Shown: positions 44,040-53,844 of the stretch, piece after piece
Layout: every line of letters starts with the position of its first letter
Numbering within the stretch: the first letter of the stretch is position 1
NCBI GenBank assembly: GCA_025529335.1
Contig: JAMYHX010000213.1
Location: 1-64,000, forward strand
DNA: 64,000 nucleotides
Direction of reading: 5' to 3'
Origin: Rhizopus sp. PT2906
Lineage: Eukaryota; Mucoromycota; Mucoromycetes; Mucorales; Rhizopodaceae
Position numbers and translations under genes: made by a program
The notes under the pieces: generated by a model
Seen by the model: the letters and a program-made list of their open reading frames with translations, nothing else
Told to the model about the DNA's origin: nothing
The model's database searches: none

Positions 44040-46539
44040 TTTTTTTGTTTATGCAGTAACAAGGAAAAAAAAAGGTTGTCTTGGGAAAAGTAGGAATTTT
44101 TTATTCTAAATATTTTTTTTGTATTCCCTTATTTTCGATTCCAATTTTAGTTAAAGAAGATCAATTCATATGAATTTCCCTTTATTAGATCTCAACAATA
44201 AAACTCAACAAGCCGCAGCTTAATACGATTCATTCATTCAATGAAGCCATGACTACTGCTGTTACCAAAGATGCTATTGCCATGACAACTTTTGCTTACA
44301 TTGTGCCCATCATTTCTTGTAATAATTTCAAGAATTTTCACATGTTTTTTTTGCGTAGTTGTACTAAATCGTGCTTTAAAACAAGCCAAAAAAACGTGCT
44401 TTGACCTCTAGTTTGAATGATAGTATCAGTTTGTGAGAGATAATTATCCAATTAGGTTAACATGGTGACGTTTTAAGTTGTCAACATATTGATGATTAGT
44501 ATTATTCATCCACTTTGACTCCTAAAGGCACACAAGTCGGCCGATTTTCGTATGTGGGTGAGAAGGCTAAAACCATCTGACTGTGCTACTAGTAGACACT
44601 TTACAGAAAATCTGATATATAAATTTTATTTGTTACTGTAGGTTTACTGACAACTTTAATACAAAACGACAATCGTTGCAACAATGAAGACACTAATTTT
44701 CAGACAAACTATCAACACTATGGACATCAGAAACTTTAATTGAAGTCAAAAGATGCATAACCATATATTGATAGGAGCTATGTCGCTCAAAGTTATGGTA
44801 TCACATTCAGAAAACGAAAACAGCATTGGCAACTCCAGCTTATTCTTTATTAAGTAACTTGCATGGGGGAATGATATCGTATTTGTTAGGGCTGATTTTC
44901 TTGATTGATTAGTTTATGCTGTTAAACTTTAATAATCAACACCACGGGCATTGTCTATTGATCCTTATCAACATGGATTAAAATATTACAAGATCTTATT
45001 GGCAAAAAAGGGGGTATCCTCTCATTTGAAGTCGCGTCATCTTCTTGTAATACAATCATTGACCTTGAGCGCAACTTAACGTTGATGCAGTGAAAGCGCT
45101 CTCATAATGGCCCTTTCAAGGGCCATTATTATTCTCGTTCACCTTGTCTCGTCTGTATGTTTTTGAAAATGTAAAGAAAAATACTTTATTGTCTGATTTA
45201 AGGTTGTACAAACTCGAGTACATAAAGAATTCTTCATTACAGTAAGACCAGCATAAGACACAAACAAATTAACCCCGCGTACAGAATGGCAATTTATAGC
45301 CCTTTGAGATAGTGCATAATAGGATAAATCCACTACAATAGCTGTATCTTTTATTCCTGATTATGCGTAATGGTTCTCAAAGTCAACTGATCTGAGTGAA
45401 TAGTCTTTATGCTTTTTATCAAATGACATAAAATCGAAATAGTTATTTCTCCCCTTCCCATATTGTGATTATAACAGCCAATGTTATTTCGAAAAAAGTA
45501 TTTCTCTCTCATGACTTATCAACTAGAAAATTATTGGTTGATATATCGTTGAAATATGCATAGTAGGAGTTATTTTTTTCCAAGAAAAATCATCAGATCT
45601 GTCTTTATGAACGATATCTTTCAGTTCAAAAAAAAAGGAAAGAATTGCTATTATGAGAAGGTTATCTCCGCAGACAGCCAGTGATTATCGTAATCCAAGG
45701 TCTGATATCGCTATGGATCACTCTTAAACAAGCTGTAAATGATAAACTAGGTATGCCCACTTTCTCTTTCTCTTTTTGTCAGCTGATATCATACTATGCT
45801 CTTACATAATTGATTCAGATTTCTCTAACCAATACAGACCTTAGCCTGGGATGCCGTTAATGCATAAAATTGGCAATTAGAAAGCCGAGATTCTGGTAAC
45901 CAAGTCAATTTTTTTTTTCATGGGTCTTAGGTGAGCTTGGAATATTGCAGATGAGATCGTAGTAGGGACAATGAGATTCTCGACCGATCTGGCGATTAAT
46001 ACATACTTATGCCATGAAGCTTCATTTATTTGCATTGACGTATAGTCCATCAGATGTGATGATGGATTTGAAAACCAAAATGCAACACAATTCACTTGGT
46101 TTTCATTCCCTTACCAAAGCTTATGTCAATAATCCTAGCTCGATCTCGGTTGTCTAACTTGTTTTTTAAGGATATTTTCCTTTTTTGACTATGGCCAGCT
46201 CGTCATAGCCATCCATGAATACAGAATCCATAAGAGTCAACATCATTATTGAGTCACTCTTGTATTCACGCTTTGCTTGCATGAACATGTTATGAGTCGT
46301 AGGTTTAAACACCCTCGGATCGTCAAGAATGTTACATAGATCTACCGTAGCTCAAATCGCTGTCATCTTTTGGCTTGCCTTGCCTGCTGGTTCAAGTTGG
46401 CTGGAGACATATTGAATACACTAGCTCAGAAGTTACAAATATAAAACAAGCATTTAAACGAGAGCATATGTAAATAAAGCGGTACTTATAAAGATGATGA
46501 AGAGAAGCGTTTGACAGGTAAAAGCATGATTTCTTCAGC
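44040..46539. other. 2.5-kb gene-poor interval
   Basis: No gene with a recognisable domain was found over 2.5 kb in a window that otherwise averages about one gene per 2 kb. Open frames are short (the longest about 70 codons, 45877-46095 minus) and lack conserved motifs. The DNA is AT-rich with scattered short repeats. The first 100-200 bases are the acyl-CoA synthetase promoter. The rest could be old transposon debris, given the mariner relic at its right edge, but no further coding remnant could be named. Confidence 0.4.
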
Positions 46540-47034
46540 AGGAGAATTACCATCACTATAACTGGAGGCGGCATATAAGAAAGGAGCTATTAACTTAGCC
46601 TCGCGCAAGCCAAAGGCTGTTTAGAAGAAAAGCGCTTCTATTAAAAAGAAAAAGAGGAGTGATGATGGAAGCAGCTGAAGTACCGAAGGTAAATGCAAGA
46701 ATTAGTACGCGAAGTGAGCACTATGTAACTTATCAGTAATGTTATGGATACACTTGACGAGCATGAAATGTTCGGTCGCTATCTTATCTTAGGTAACACC
46801 ACTACACACAAGACCGCTGCTGTCCAAGAGCTTATTGAAAGTCGCGGATACAAAGCTCTTTACTGGCCTCCTTACTCGCTTTTCCTGAACACAGTTGAAC
46901 TTTTTTGGTCGAAAATCAAAGCCGGCATAAATAGAGACTGTCTCACTGCAACAGATAGTTTGAGTGTTAGAATGATTGAGTCAGTAGAACAGACAACTGC
47001 CACAACTGAATTAAGTATTCTGCTTCATCTTTGA
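46540..47034 (+). mobile_element. decayed Tc1/mariner-type transposase relic
   Basis: Two frames give the C-terminal half of a Tc1/mariner (DDE) transposase: KKGAINLASRKPKAV, then after a stop and a frameshift near 46730 MDTLDEHEMFGRYLILGNTTTHKTAAVQELIESRGYKALYWPPYS and VELFWSKIKAGINRD. The motif that normally reads LDNAPIH is here LGNTTTH, so the second catalytic Asp is a Gly; LPPYSPFLNPIE has also changed to WPPYSLFLNTVE. With the stop, frameshift and lost Asp, the element is inactive. Terminal inverted repeats were not found. Confidence 0.8.
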
Positions 47035-47526
47035 TAGGTGCTTGGCCCTTGAGCCACGCTTTAGTAAATTACGTTATAAATAAAACATTTACTGTTAAAA
47101 AACAGCGTTTTCTCATACGCAAAACGAAAAAAACAGATGCAACTGGGTGTAAAAAGCAAGATAAAGACACAAAAAAAGATATCAGAATTGTGCGTGGTTC
47201 AGAACATCACGTCGGATACACCTGTGCTACAAATAGAATCCAAGTTCCCTTAGGTCACATCATTGACCCCTTGATTACTAGAGGGACATAGTTGGTTCAA
47301 TATGATTGTAGCAGAGGTCGTATTGATGCTTTAAGAAAATTAATATTAGATTGTGTGCTCTTGAGAATAAAGAAATGACGGGAACTTTACTGGAAATTAA
47401 TCATAATAAAAACTGTAAATAATGTAACAACAGAAATAAATTCAGAAAAAAAGTATAAAATCCCCCACCACACACAGAAATTTGTCAATTTTTTTTTCTG
47501 CATTCTTTTTTTCTTTTTAATCATTA
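47035..47526. promoter_or_regulatory. intergenic; TATA box before small gene
   Basis: No gene is supported. A frame at 47031-47291 is Lys/Thr-rich with no match known to me. A TATAAA box at 47454-47459 sits about 70 bp before the ATG at 47527, the spacing expected of a promoter. Confidence 0.45.
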
Positions 47527-47757
47527 ATGATCCCATACACCGTCTGTCCTGCTACTTGTGAATTATGCGGTAATTGGCTTCCTAATCATCAAGTAAGTAA
47601 ATATCCAACCTATGAGTCTATAGTGTTAACACTTGACATAGTCTTCATGTCCTAGAAACGGCGTGCACCCTTCACAATGGAGTATATCATTTTTTATAAA
47701 GCAGGAAACTGACCAAGAAGAACAAGATGAGGAGTATGATGAAGAAGAAGAATTATA
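47527..47757 (+). CDS. small Cys-containing protein, hypothetical
   Basis: Unrecognised, possibly expressed. A 22-codon exon (47527-47592) encodes MIPYTVCPATCELCGNWLPN.. with three cysteines in a CPATCELC pattern, then a good donor GTAAGT. Two outcomes are possible. Splicing to 47656 gives about 40 residues ending YKAGN. Splicing to about 47704 adds an acidic tail (ETDQEEQDEEYDEEEEL) ending at 47757, about 38 residues in all. A TATA box lies about 70 bp upstream. There is no homology I can name; it could be a spurious short frame, and the Cys cluster and promoter are the only evidence. Confidence 0.3.
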
Positions 47758-48102
47758 AATAACTTTCGCCACTGCAATATACCTTTCCATTCAACTCTCT
47801 TTCTCCCTATATAAATAGTTATACATAGTCTATACATATGCTGCAATAACTTATACATATTTACATGTTTATATGCTTTCCCACACACATGAAATAAAAC
47901 TGTTATTATGAATGTACACTCATTTTGAGTCATGGTTACTGATGTCATGGATATAGCTTGCCGATGTGTGACACGAAGTGAAAATTTATTGTCATTTAAA
48001 TTTACCTGTCATACGTCGTAGCCATTTGTGAAACCTATTATGCAAACCACCCACAGTCTGAACAAGCTTGAGCAGATCATCCAAAAAAAGCAAGAACTGG
48101 AT
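47758..48102. other. convergent intergenic region
   Basis: About 345 bp between the small plus-strand gene and the stop of the minus-strand CLASP-like gene. AT-rich with AATAAA-like sequence near 47890; no gene seen. Confidence 0.4.
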
Positions 48103-49303
48103 TCATTTTTTAATTCTCTTTTTTATTTGAAAATCATGTTTCACGAGAGACGGCCTTTTGTAGTATGGTTTTCCATTCCTAAACGTCACTCCAGACACAA
48201 TATCTTTATTTTGGTTCGCTTGAATTTTGAGTACTCGTTCTTTCAGATTTATTGATATAGGTCGGTATCTAAAGATGGGTGTACTAGGGGGTTGCATAGC
48301 TTTCGAAGACGATGTGGGTTTGTTTGAAATTGGTTTGGATGCAGATGTTGGTTTAGGTTTTGGATGTACACCATTCGATGTCGTTGGAGGTGCAGCAGAT
48401 GTTGGTTTAGGTTTTGGATGTACACCATTTGATGTTGTTGGAGGTGCTACAGTAGATGGCTGGATAAGGTTCTTTTTCACGTCCTTTGTCAGTGTCTGAG
48501 TAAACATATGAGCTTGCTCTGGCAGCTTTTGCTTATAACTTTCAAAACATGCTCGCGCCAGCCGCCGCACATCTAGATTAGCATCCACAGCCATTACTTT
48601 GAGCGCTGATTCAATATCCTTCTTGTATTTTTTTATCCTATCTTCTGTATTGACGCGGATGAGCATCTCTAAGCAATCAGCCAAGTGTAAACGTCTTGGA
48701 TCTTGTCGTTGAACTACTGAAAGAATACTGCAGAATTCGGGTATAGTTCGTGGTAATAATGAATGCTGTATTATCTGTTTATATCCTTCTACTGTTCGGT
48801 TTACGTGAACTTTACTTGAGCGTCCAAAGACATTTTTTATCGTAGGAAGCATCATGTTATTGATCGTTTCGAATTTTGTCCCCAGATGCTGTGATAGTGT
48901 GGTTAATAAATCGATTGCTGTTTTTGATAAAATAGTGCGTTCTGATGTAAGCTACAGTTATTATTAGGTTATATTAAAGGCGACACAAACGAAACCAACT
49001 TACACAGGTGACGATTAGCTCTTTTAGCTCCTTGATATGATCTATAAATCCAACATATTCGTGTATTTTGTATTCTGTGCACCATGTTGCTATGTTTTTC
49101 ATGGCCTTGTTGAACAAGTCCCAATTTTCTTCTGTCATCTTGGTTTTTAATAGTGTTTTCTTGATTCTCTTCATTTCACGATCTAGATCAGCTTTGGAGG
49201 AGATCTATAACAAAACATATTACTTATTCTATTCTTGGCCCTGTTTATGCTTTTCGTTTACCCTAGTAGTCTCCCCGGGGTATATTTCGTTTCTATGGCT
49301 CAT
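48103..49303 (-). CDS. short CLASP/TOG-domain protein
   Basis: Probable microtubule-associated protein. Exons 49303-49262, 49204-49004 and 48951-48103 join in frame to 363 residues. The first 240 residues read as a CLASP-type TOG domain: DREMKRIKKTLLKTKMTEENWDLF, LTSERTILSKTAIDLLTTLSQHLG, LLPTIKNVFGRSSKVHVN and DANLDVRRLARACFESYKQKLPEQAHMF, the last being the typical closing CLASP helix pair. The remainder is a Pro/Thr/Lys linker with two 18-residue repeats and a basic tail (YRPISINLKERVLK..KKRIKK). CLASPs usually exceed 1,000 residues, so this is a single-TOG form or a distinct family. Confidence 0.75.
48341..48448 (-). repeat. 54-nt direct repeat, two copies
   Basis: Units at 48341-48394 and 48395-48448 encode the 18-residue APPTTSNGVHPKPKPTSA on the minus strand. 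They are nearly identical, which implies recent duplication. Confidence 0.9.
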
Positions 49304-49706
49304 TCTAGGGCAATCGCTTGGTTGCTAGGTGAATCTAGTGAATAGCACAGTAACATAAATTTTTTTAAAAGAAAAAAAAGGAAGCGGACAATGAAATACA
49401 AGTGGGCCCTGAATACAACCTGTCGCTTGCGAAGTAGTCAAGTGTACGTTTACGTTGCCATGGCATTGCATATGGCAACATTAATAGAGAGAGAGCGATC
49501 TTTTCAATTATCATTAACTTTGTAATACATAAACTATTCAATTGGATCTCTGACTGTGTGCTCATTCTAAATTAAATGTCATGAGAATTTACACAAAAAT
49601 GAAAGACCTGTAACAATGATAGAACAATAGGACACTCCAATGATGCTATTGACGCTCTTTCCAGAGCTAGGAAATCAAAAAAGATTTACTTATGGAAAGA
49701 TGATTT
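49304..49706. promoter_or_regulatory. upstream region of the CLASP-like gene, with X-box-like sites
   Basis: This 403-bp gap lies upstream of the CLASP-like start (49303, minus). It holds gttgccatggcatt at 49454-49467 and, overlapping it, ttgcatatggcaac at 49465-49478. Both resemble the RFX X-box (GTTGCCATGGCAAC). A further inverted element ctagggcaatcgcttggttgctag lies at about 49305-49328. These fit an RFX-type (Crt1-like) regulator, but this is by pattern only. Confidence 0.4.
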
Positions 49707-50342
49707 TTATTCGTCAAACTTTTGATCGTTATGTGCAAGTTCACCGCTTGGTCCATTTTTTGCCTTTGAGGTCAGATCATCGTTCGACGAGAAGCTTGGG
49801 AGCCTTGAAAATCCAAGCCCGGTACTCTTTGCATCTTCTGCATCATCATACCATTCGAGAGCATACCTCTGCTCAAAAGCAGACTGTTTAATGACCTCAC
49901 CCAGTTCTGGTGATGCAATCATGTGTAGGAGTTCGTTAATTGATAGAATACAATAGTATTCAGTATCACCTGCTGTCTTATATTCTGGGTACTTTCGATC
50001 AAGTCTGTTGACATTCACCATCACATTGGCTGCAAGTAAGAGGCAGTCGAACTTTGCGTTCCAGTCGCCTATAGCTTCACACAACCAGCCTTCTGCTTCA
50101 GGAAATCGCTCGTTCATGCTGGCGGGTAGTTCAGACTTGGGTGGTTTTGGCAAGTATGTTGCAGAGAATTTACCGGGTGTATTGATGATATATTGACGAA
50201 GTTCATGAAGGAAACTAGCTATAGTATCAACGCGATACCATTTCAATGTGATAAGAGTTGCAGAATTCGAATTCCAATTTGTATACATTGATATATAAAA
50301 TACAAAGAAAAAGAAGAGTAAAAAATCAGTTAAGTGTGTCAT
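49707..50342 (-). CDS. unrecognised protein, 211 residues
   Basis: No family recognised. The open frame begins with a hydrophobic stretch (FLLFFFFVFYISM) that may be a membrane anchor or intron or leader read as coding. The body is soluble-looking and acidic/aromatic: WYRVDTIASFLHELRQYI, WLCEAIGDWNAKFDCLLLAANVMVNVNRLDRKYPEY, YYCILSINELLHMIASPELGEV and ERYALEWYDDAEDAK, with a Ser/Asn-rich tail. Codon use is ordinary. An upstream minus-strand frame at 50599-50414 (ASVTDFVSHKLCALLSTK..) may be its 5' exon or a separate fragment; the palindrome's left breakpoint at 50563 falls inside that frame. Confidence 0.5.
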   Translation of the reverse strand: MTHLTDFLLFFFFVFYISMYTNWNSNSATLITLKWYRVDTIASFLHELRQYIINTPGKFSATYLPKPPKSELPASMNERFPEAEGWLCEAIGDWNAKFDCLLLAANVMVNVNRLDRKYPEYKTAGDTEYYCILSINELLHMIASPELGEVIKQSAFEQRYALEWYDDAEDAKSTGLGFSRLPSFSSNDDLTSKAKNGPSGELAHNDQKFDE

Positions 50343-50562
50343 TTATTATAGCTTTCCAGTGACAACATTTTCAAGTAGCCTTCTTTAAGATCAGTTACGC
50401 TTTAAGAGAACAATCACTTTAAAAAAGTAACAGTACTTTTATAGAAATCTGCTTGGGGTTCTTTTTCAACTACATTGAAGCAGTGCATATACTCAGACGG
50501 TATATTGTCAACAATATTTATTCTTTTAAAAACTTTAGTGGAAAGCAAAGCGCAAAGTTTAT

Positions 50563-50858
50563 GAGAAACAAAATCTGTAACACTTGCAAGTTTTGTCAAT
50601 AAAGAAATTTATTATAAATAGATTTAAACAAAAACATCAATCGATTGTCCTAAGATGGTAGGTTAGCAAAAGGTTGTTCTTCAAGATATTTATAGTTTGG
50701 ATAAGCATTGGTTTTCAGGGATGCCGAGCGTATAAATGGCATCCTTACTTTATGTTGTCCTTCATTCGATGTTCGGACTGGTGCCAGCTTATATTCATCA
50801 TGTCCTTACTTATCCCAAACAAACATATTACTTTACCTTTATTGTTTTCACTGTGGAG

Positions 50859-50920
<62 letters not shown>

Positions 50921-52096
50921 AAAAGGAAAATCGCGTAATTTTATAGTTCAAAAACAATGAAGTGAAGTCTTACAAAAAAAAAATTAAGTGACTAGGCTGT
51001 GACAGTTTATTATACCTTTTTTTGAATTTCCGCATCTGGATGCTGCCAAAAATCATGCCAACCATACAGACTTAGGTCTTTTATATGAGATAATATTGCA
51101 CTATATTTGTATTTTACGATACAAACAACAAAGATAATACATATTATAAAGGGATTCTTTCAATATATGAATTTTATTATAAAAAGTGGAGTTAATCATT
51201 GTTGCTGTTTGTCGAACCAACACAGGTAGACTGTTTGATGTCAAGTCTTGTGTAGGGGTCACCAAAGCATTTGAAACGTGAATTCCAATGATCAGTTTCT
51301 GACCATCAGGGCGGCGTAAAGTGACAGGCGAGGCATCATGGTACTTTCTTTAGGTTGCTGGATATCCCTTTGACAAGCGGGATTGCATATTTTCGATATG
51401 CACACTATCTTCTGTCGAGTAGCTTTGTCAAAGAAGCTGGCCACTGTTGTTGGTAGAATATGCCTTAAGAAGTGAATCCAATCAACTGCACAGTTATATC
51501 CACTTTCAATATTTTCCATAACACCTGAAAAGATTGTTGGGACAAGCGGATATGACGATCTCAAGAGAGAATTGGTGCTTTGAACATCCTTGTTTGTCAA
51601 GCGCAAAAGGTGCTGGTGTCTTTTGTCAATGGAAAAGTCGCCCGTTGTTATTAATCGTGCAATTTGTGGCCCGACATTGCAACCAAACAAGTGCATCAAG
51701 TCTATTGAGAAAAAGATGCGCCATGGAAGCGCTTCAAATCAGCAAACGGCGAAGGAAACTTTTGGCCAGAATCTACATCTGTCATCGTAAACGAGGCCTT
51801 GGTTGTACAGCATCTACATCCACTAGGATGAGTATGCCCCGACTACCCAGCAAGCTTTGCACATGTGGGGATATCACCACCAGCAAACAGCAGATGTGCA
51901 TTAATTGTCATATTAGAACTAGTAAGCTTAAATCTCTCACGCTCTAAGATCATTAATTCTTTCATGATAGGCTTGACGAAGGAAAAGAAGTCCTTTGGCG
52001 ATATAGGACTAGGAGAGACACATACTTGCAGCATGTACTTACCTTCAGTACGGATCACCTCCGGTAAGTTAAGGATGATCAAGTGAAATACGATCA
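50563..52096 (+). repeat. left arm of a 3.25-kb palindrome (1,534 bp)
   Basis: This arm is the reverse complement of 52283-53816: base x on the left pairs with base 104379-x on the right. All stretches I compared directly were identical, and every reading frame on one arm reappears with the same protein on the other. The arm holds a 60-nt A-run, a Tnp2-like transposase relic (minus strand) and AT-rich DNA. The outer breakpoint is at 50563 (gagaaacaaaatctg...) and the inner one at 52096. Confidence 0.95.
50859..50918 (+). repeat. 60-nt poly(A) run in the left arm
   Basis: Sixty uninterrupted A bases on the plus strand, mirrored exactly by a 60-nt T run at 53461-53520. Homopolymers this long change length quickly, so equal length is a sign of very recent copying or artefact. 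Confidence 0.95.
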
Positions 52097-52260
52097 TCGT
52101 GTGCTGGCCATTTTTGAAGACTTGGAAGTCATCAACGAACAGATCAAAGTAGATAACCAATCTGTCCTTTTTCTTGCTGTAAACTTTGGGCAGTCTTTCA
52201 CCAAGTGCTCCGTCAAAAAACACCGTACAGCACGCCAGGCTTTTTCTCGTTCTTCCTGGA
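51180..52260 (-). mobile_element. decayed Tnp2-type transposase, left copy
   Basis: Minus strand, running on from the spacer: GVFFDGALGERLPKVYSKKKD, then VFHLIILNLPEVIRTEGKYML, FFSFVKPIMKELMILE, FAGGDIPTCAKLAG, SGHTHPSGCRCC, and further down LMHLFGCNVGPQIARLITTGDFS and YNCAVDWIHFLRHILPTTV. This order fits the Tnp2/transposase-domain proteins of CACTA-like and KDZ-type DNA transposons, which have LPRxIRYKPEN, GDIPAAxKLxG, GHxxxxGCxxC and DSMHLLxxNV in the same order. At least one stop and one frameshift break it. The left copy alone has the extra N-terminal part that lies in the spacer. Confidence 0.75.
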
Positions 52261-52282
52261 TGATTTCATGAATAGTGCAAGT
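52097..52282. other. 186-bp unique spacer of the palindrome
   Basis: Unlike the arms, this piece occurs once. On the minus strand it continues the left-arm Tnp2-like frame without a break (GALGERLPKVYSKKKDRLVIYFDLFVDDFQ..), so it belongs to the original element and the right arm is the added copy. Confidence 0.85.
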
Positions 52283-53190
52283 TGATCGTATTTCACTTGA
52301 TCATCCTTAACTTACCGGAGGTGATCCGTACTGAAGGTAAGTACATGCTGCAAGTATGTGTCTCTCCTAGTCCTATATCGCCAAAGGACTTCTTTTCCTT
52401 CGTCAAGCCTATCATGAAAGAATTAATGATCTTAGAGCGTGAGAGATTTAAGCTTACTAGTTCTAATATGACAATTAATGCACATCTGCTGTTTGCTGGT
52501 GGTGATATCCCCACATGTGCAAAGCTTGCTGGGTAGTCGGGGCATACTCATCCTAGTGGATGTAGATGCTGTACAACCAAGGCCTCGTTTACGATGACAG
52601 ATGTAGATTCTGGCCAAAAGTTTCCTTCGCCGTTTGCTGATTTGAAGCGCTTCCATGGCGCATCTTTTTCTCAATAGACTTGATGCACTTGTTTGGTTGC
52701 AATGTCGGGCCACAAATTGCACGATTAATAACAACGGGCGACTTTTCCATTGACAAAAGACACCAGCACCTTTTGCGCTTGACAAACAAGGATGTTCAAA
52801 GCACCAATTCTCTCTTGAGATCGTCATATCCGCTTGTCCCAACAATCTTTTCAGGTGTTATGGAAAATATTGAAAGTGGATATAACTGTGCAGTTGATTG
52901 GATTCACTTCTTAAGGCATATTCTACCAACAACAGTGGCCAGCTTCTTTGACAAAGCTACTCGACAGAAGATAGTGTGCATATCGAAAATATGCAATCCC
53001 GCTTGTCAAAGGGATATCCAGCAACCTAAAGAAAGTACCATGATGCCTCGCCTGTCACTTTACGCCGCCCTGATGGTCAGAAACTGATCATTGGAATTCA
53101 CGTTTCAAATGCTTTGGTGACCCCTACACAAGACTTGACATCAAACAGTCTACCTGTGTTGGTTCGACAAACAGCAACAATGATTAACTC
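52283..53190 (+). mobile_element. decayed Tnp2-type transposase, right copy
   Basis: Plus-strand mirror of the left copy, beginning LIVFHLIILNLPEVIR. It lacks the N-terminal part held in the spacer and carries the same stop after PTCAKLAG and the same frameshift. It was therefore already decayed when it was duplicated. Confidence 0.75.
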
Positions 53191-53458
53191 CACTTTTTAT
53201 AATAAAATTCATATATTGAAAGAATCCCTTTATAATATGTATTATCTTTGTTGTTTGTATCGTAAAATACAAATATAGTGCAATATTATCTCATATAAAA
53301 GACCTAAGTCTGTATGGTTGGCATGATTTTTGGCAGCATCCAGATGCGGAAATTCAAAAAAAGGTATAATAAACTGTCACAGCCTAGTCACTTAATTTTT
53401 TTTTTGTAAGACTTCACTTCATTGTTTTTGAACTATAAAATTACGCGATTTTCCTTTT

Positions 53459-53460
<2 letters not shown>

Positions 53461-53520
<60 letters not shown>
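53461..53520 (-). repeat. 60-nt poly(T) run in the right arm
   Basis: Exact mirror of the 60-nt A run at 50859-50918. Confidence 0.95.
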
Positions 53521-53844
53521 CTCCACAGTGAAAACAATAAAGGTAAAGTAATATGTTTGTTTGGGATAAGTAAGGACATGATGAATATAAGCTGGCACCA
53601 GTCCGAACATCGAATGAAGGACAACATAAAGTAAGGATGCCATTTATACGCTCGGCATCCCTGAAAACCAATGCTTATCCAAACTATAAATATCTTGAAG
53701 AACAACCTTTTGCTAACCTACCATCTTAGGACAATCGATTGATGTTTTTGTTTAAATCTATTTATAATAAATTTCTTTATTGACAAAACTTGCAAGTGTT
53801 ACAGATTTTGTTTCTCTTTTTATTTTTATTTTTTATCTGTTACC

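Larger units (their letters stand above)
52283..53816 (-). repeat. right arm of the 3.25-kb palindrome (1,534 bp)
   Basis: Reverse complement of 50563-52096 (see there). Its outer end at 53816 falls just 29 bp before the start codon of the TPR-metallo-beta-lactamase gene, so that gene's 5' region is at the junction. Confidence 0.95.

Noticed and set aside
50674..50960. Lys-run frames over the A(60) run
   Set aside because: Homopolymer read as AAA codons; no start context or conservation.
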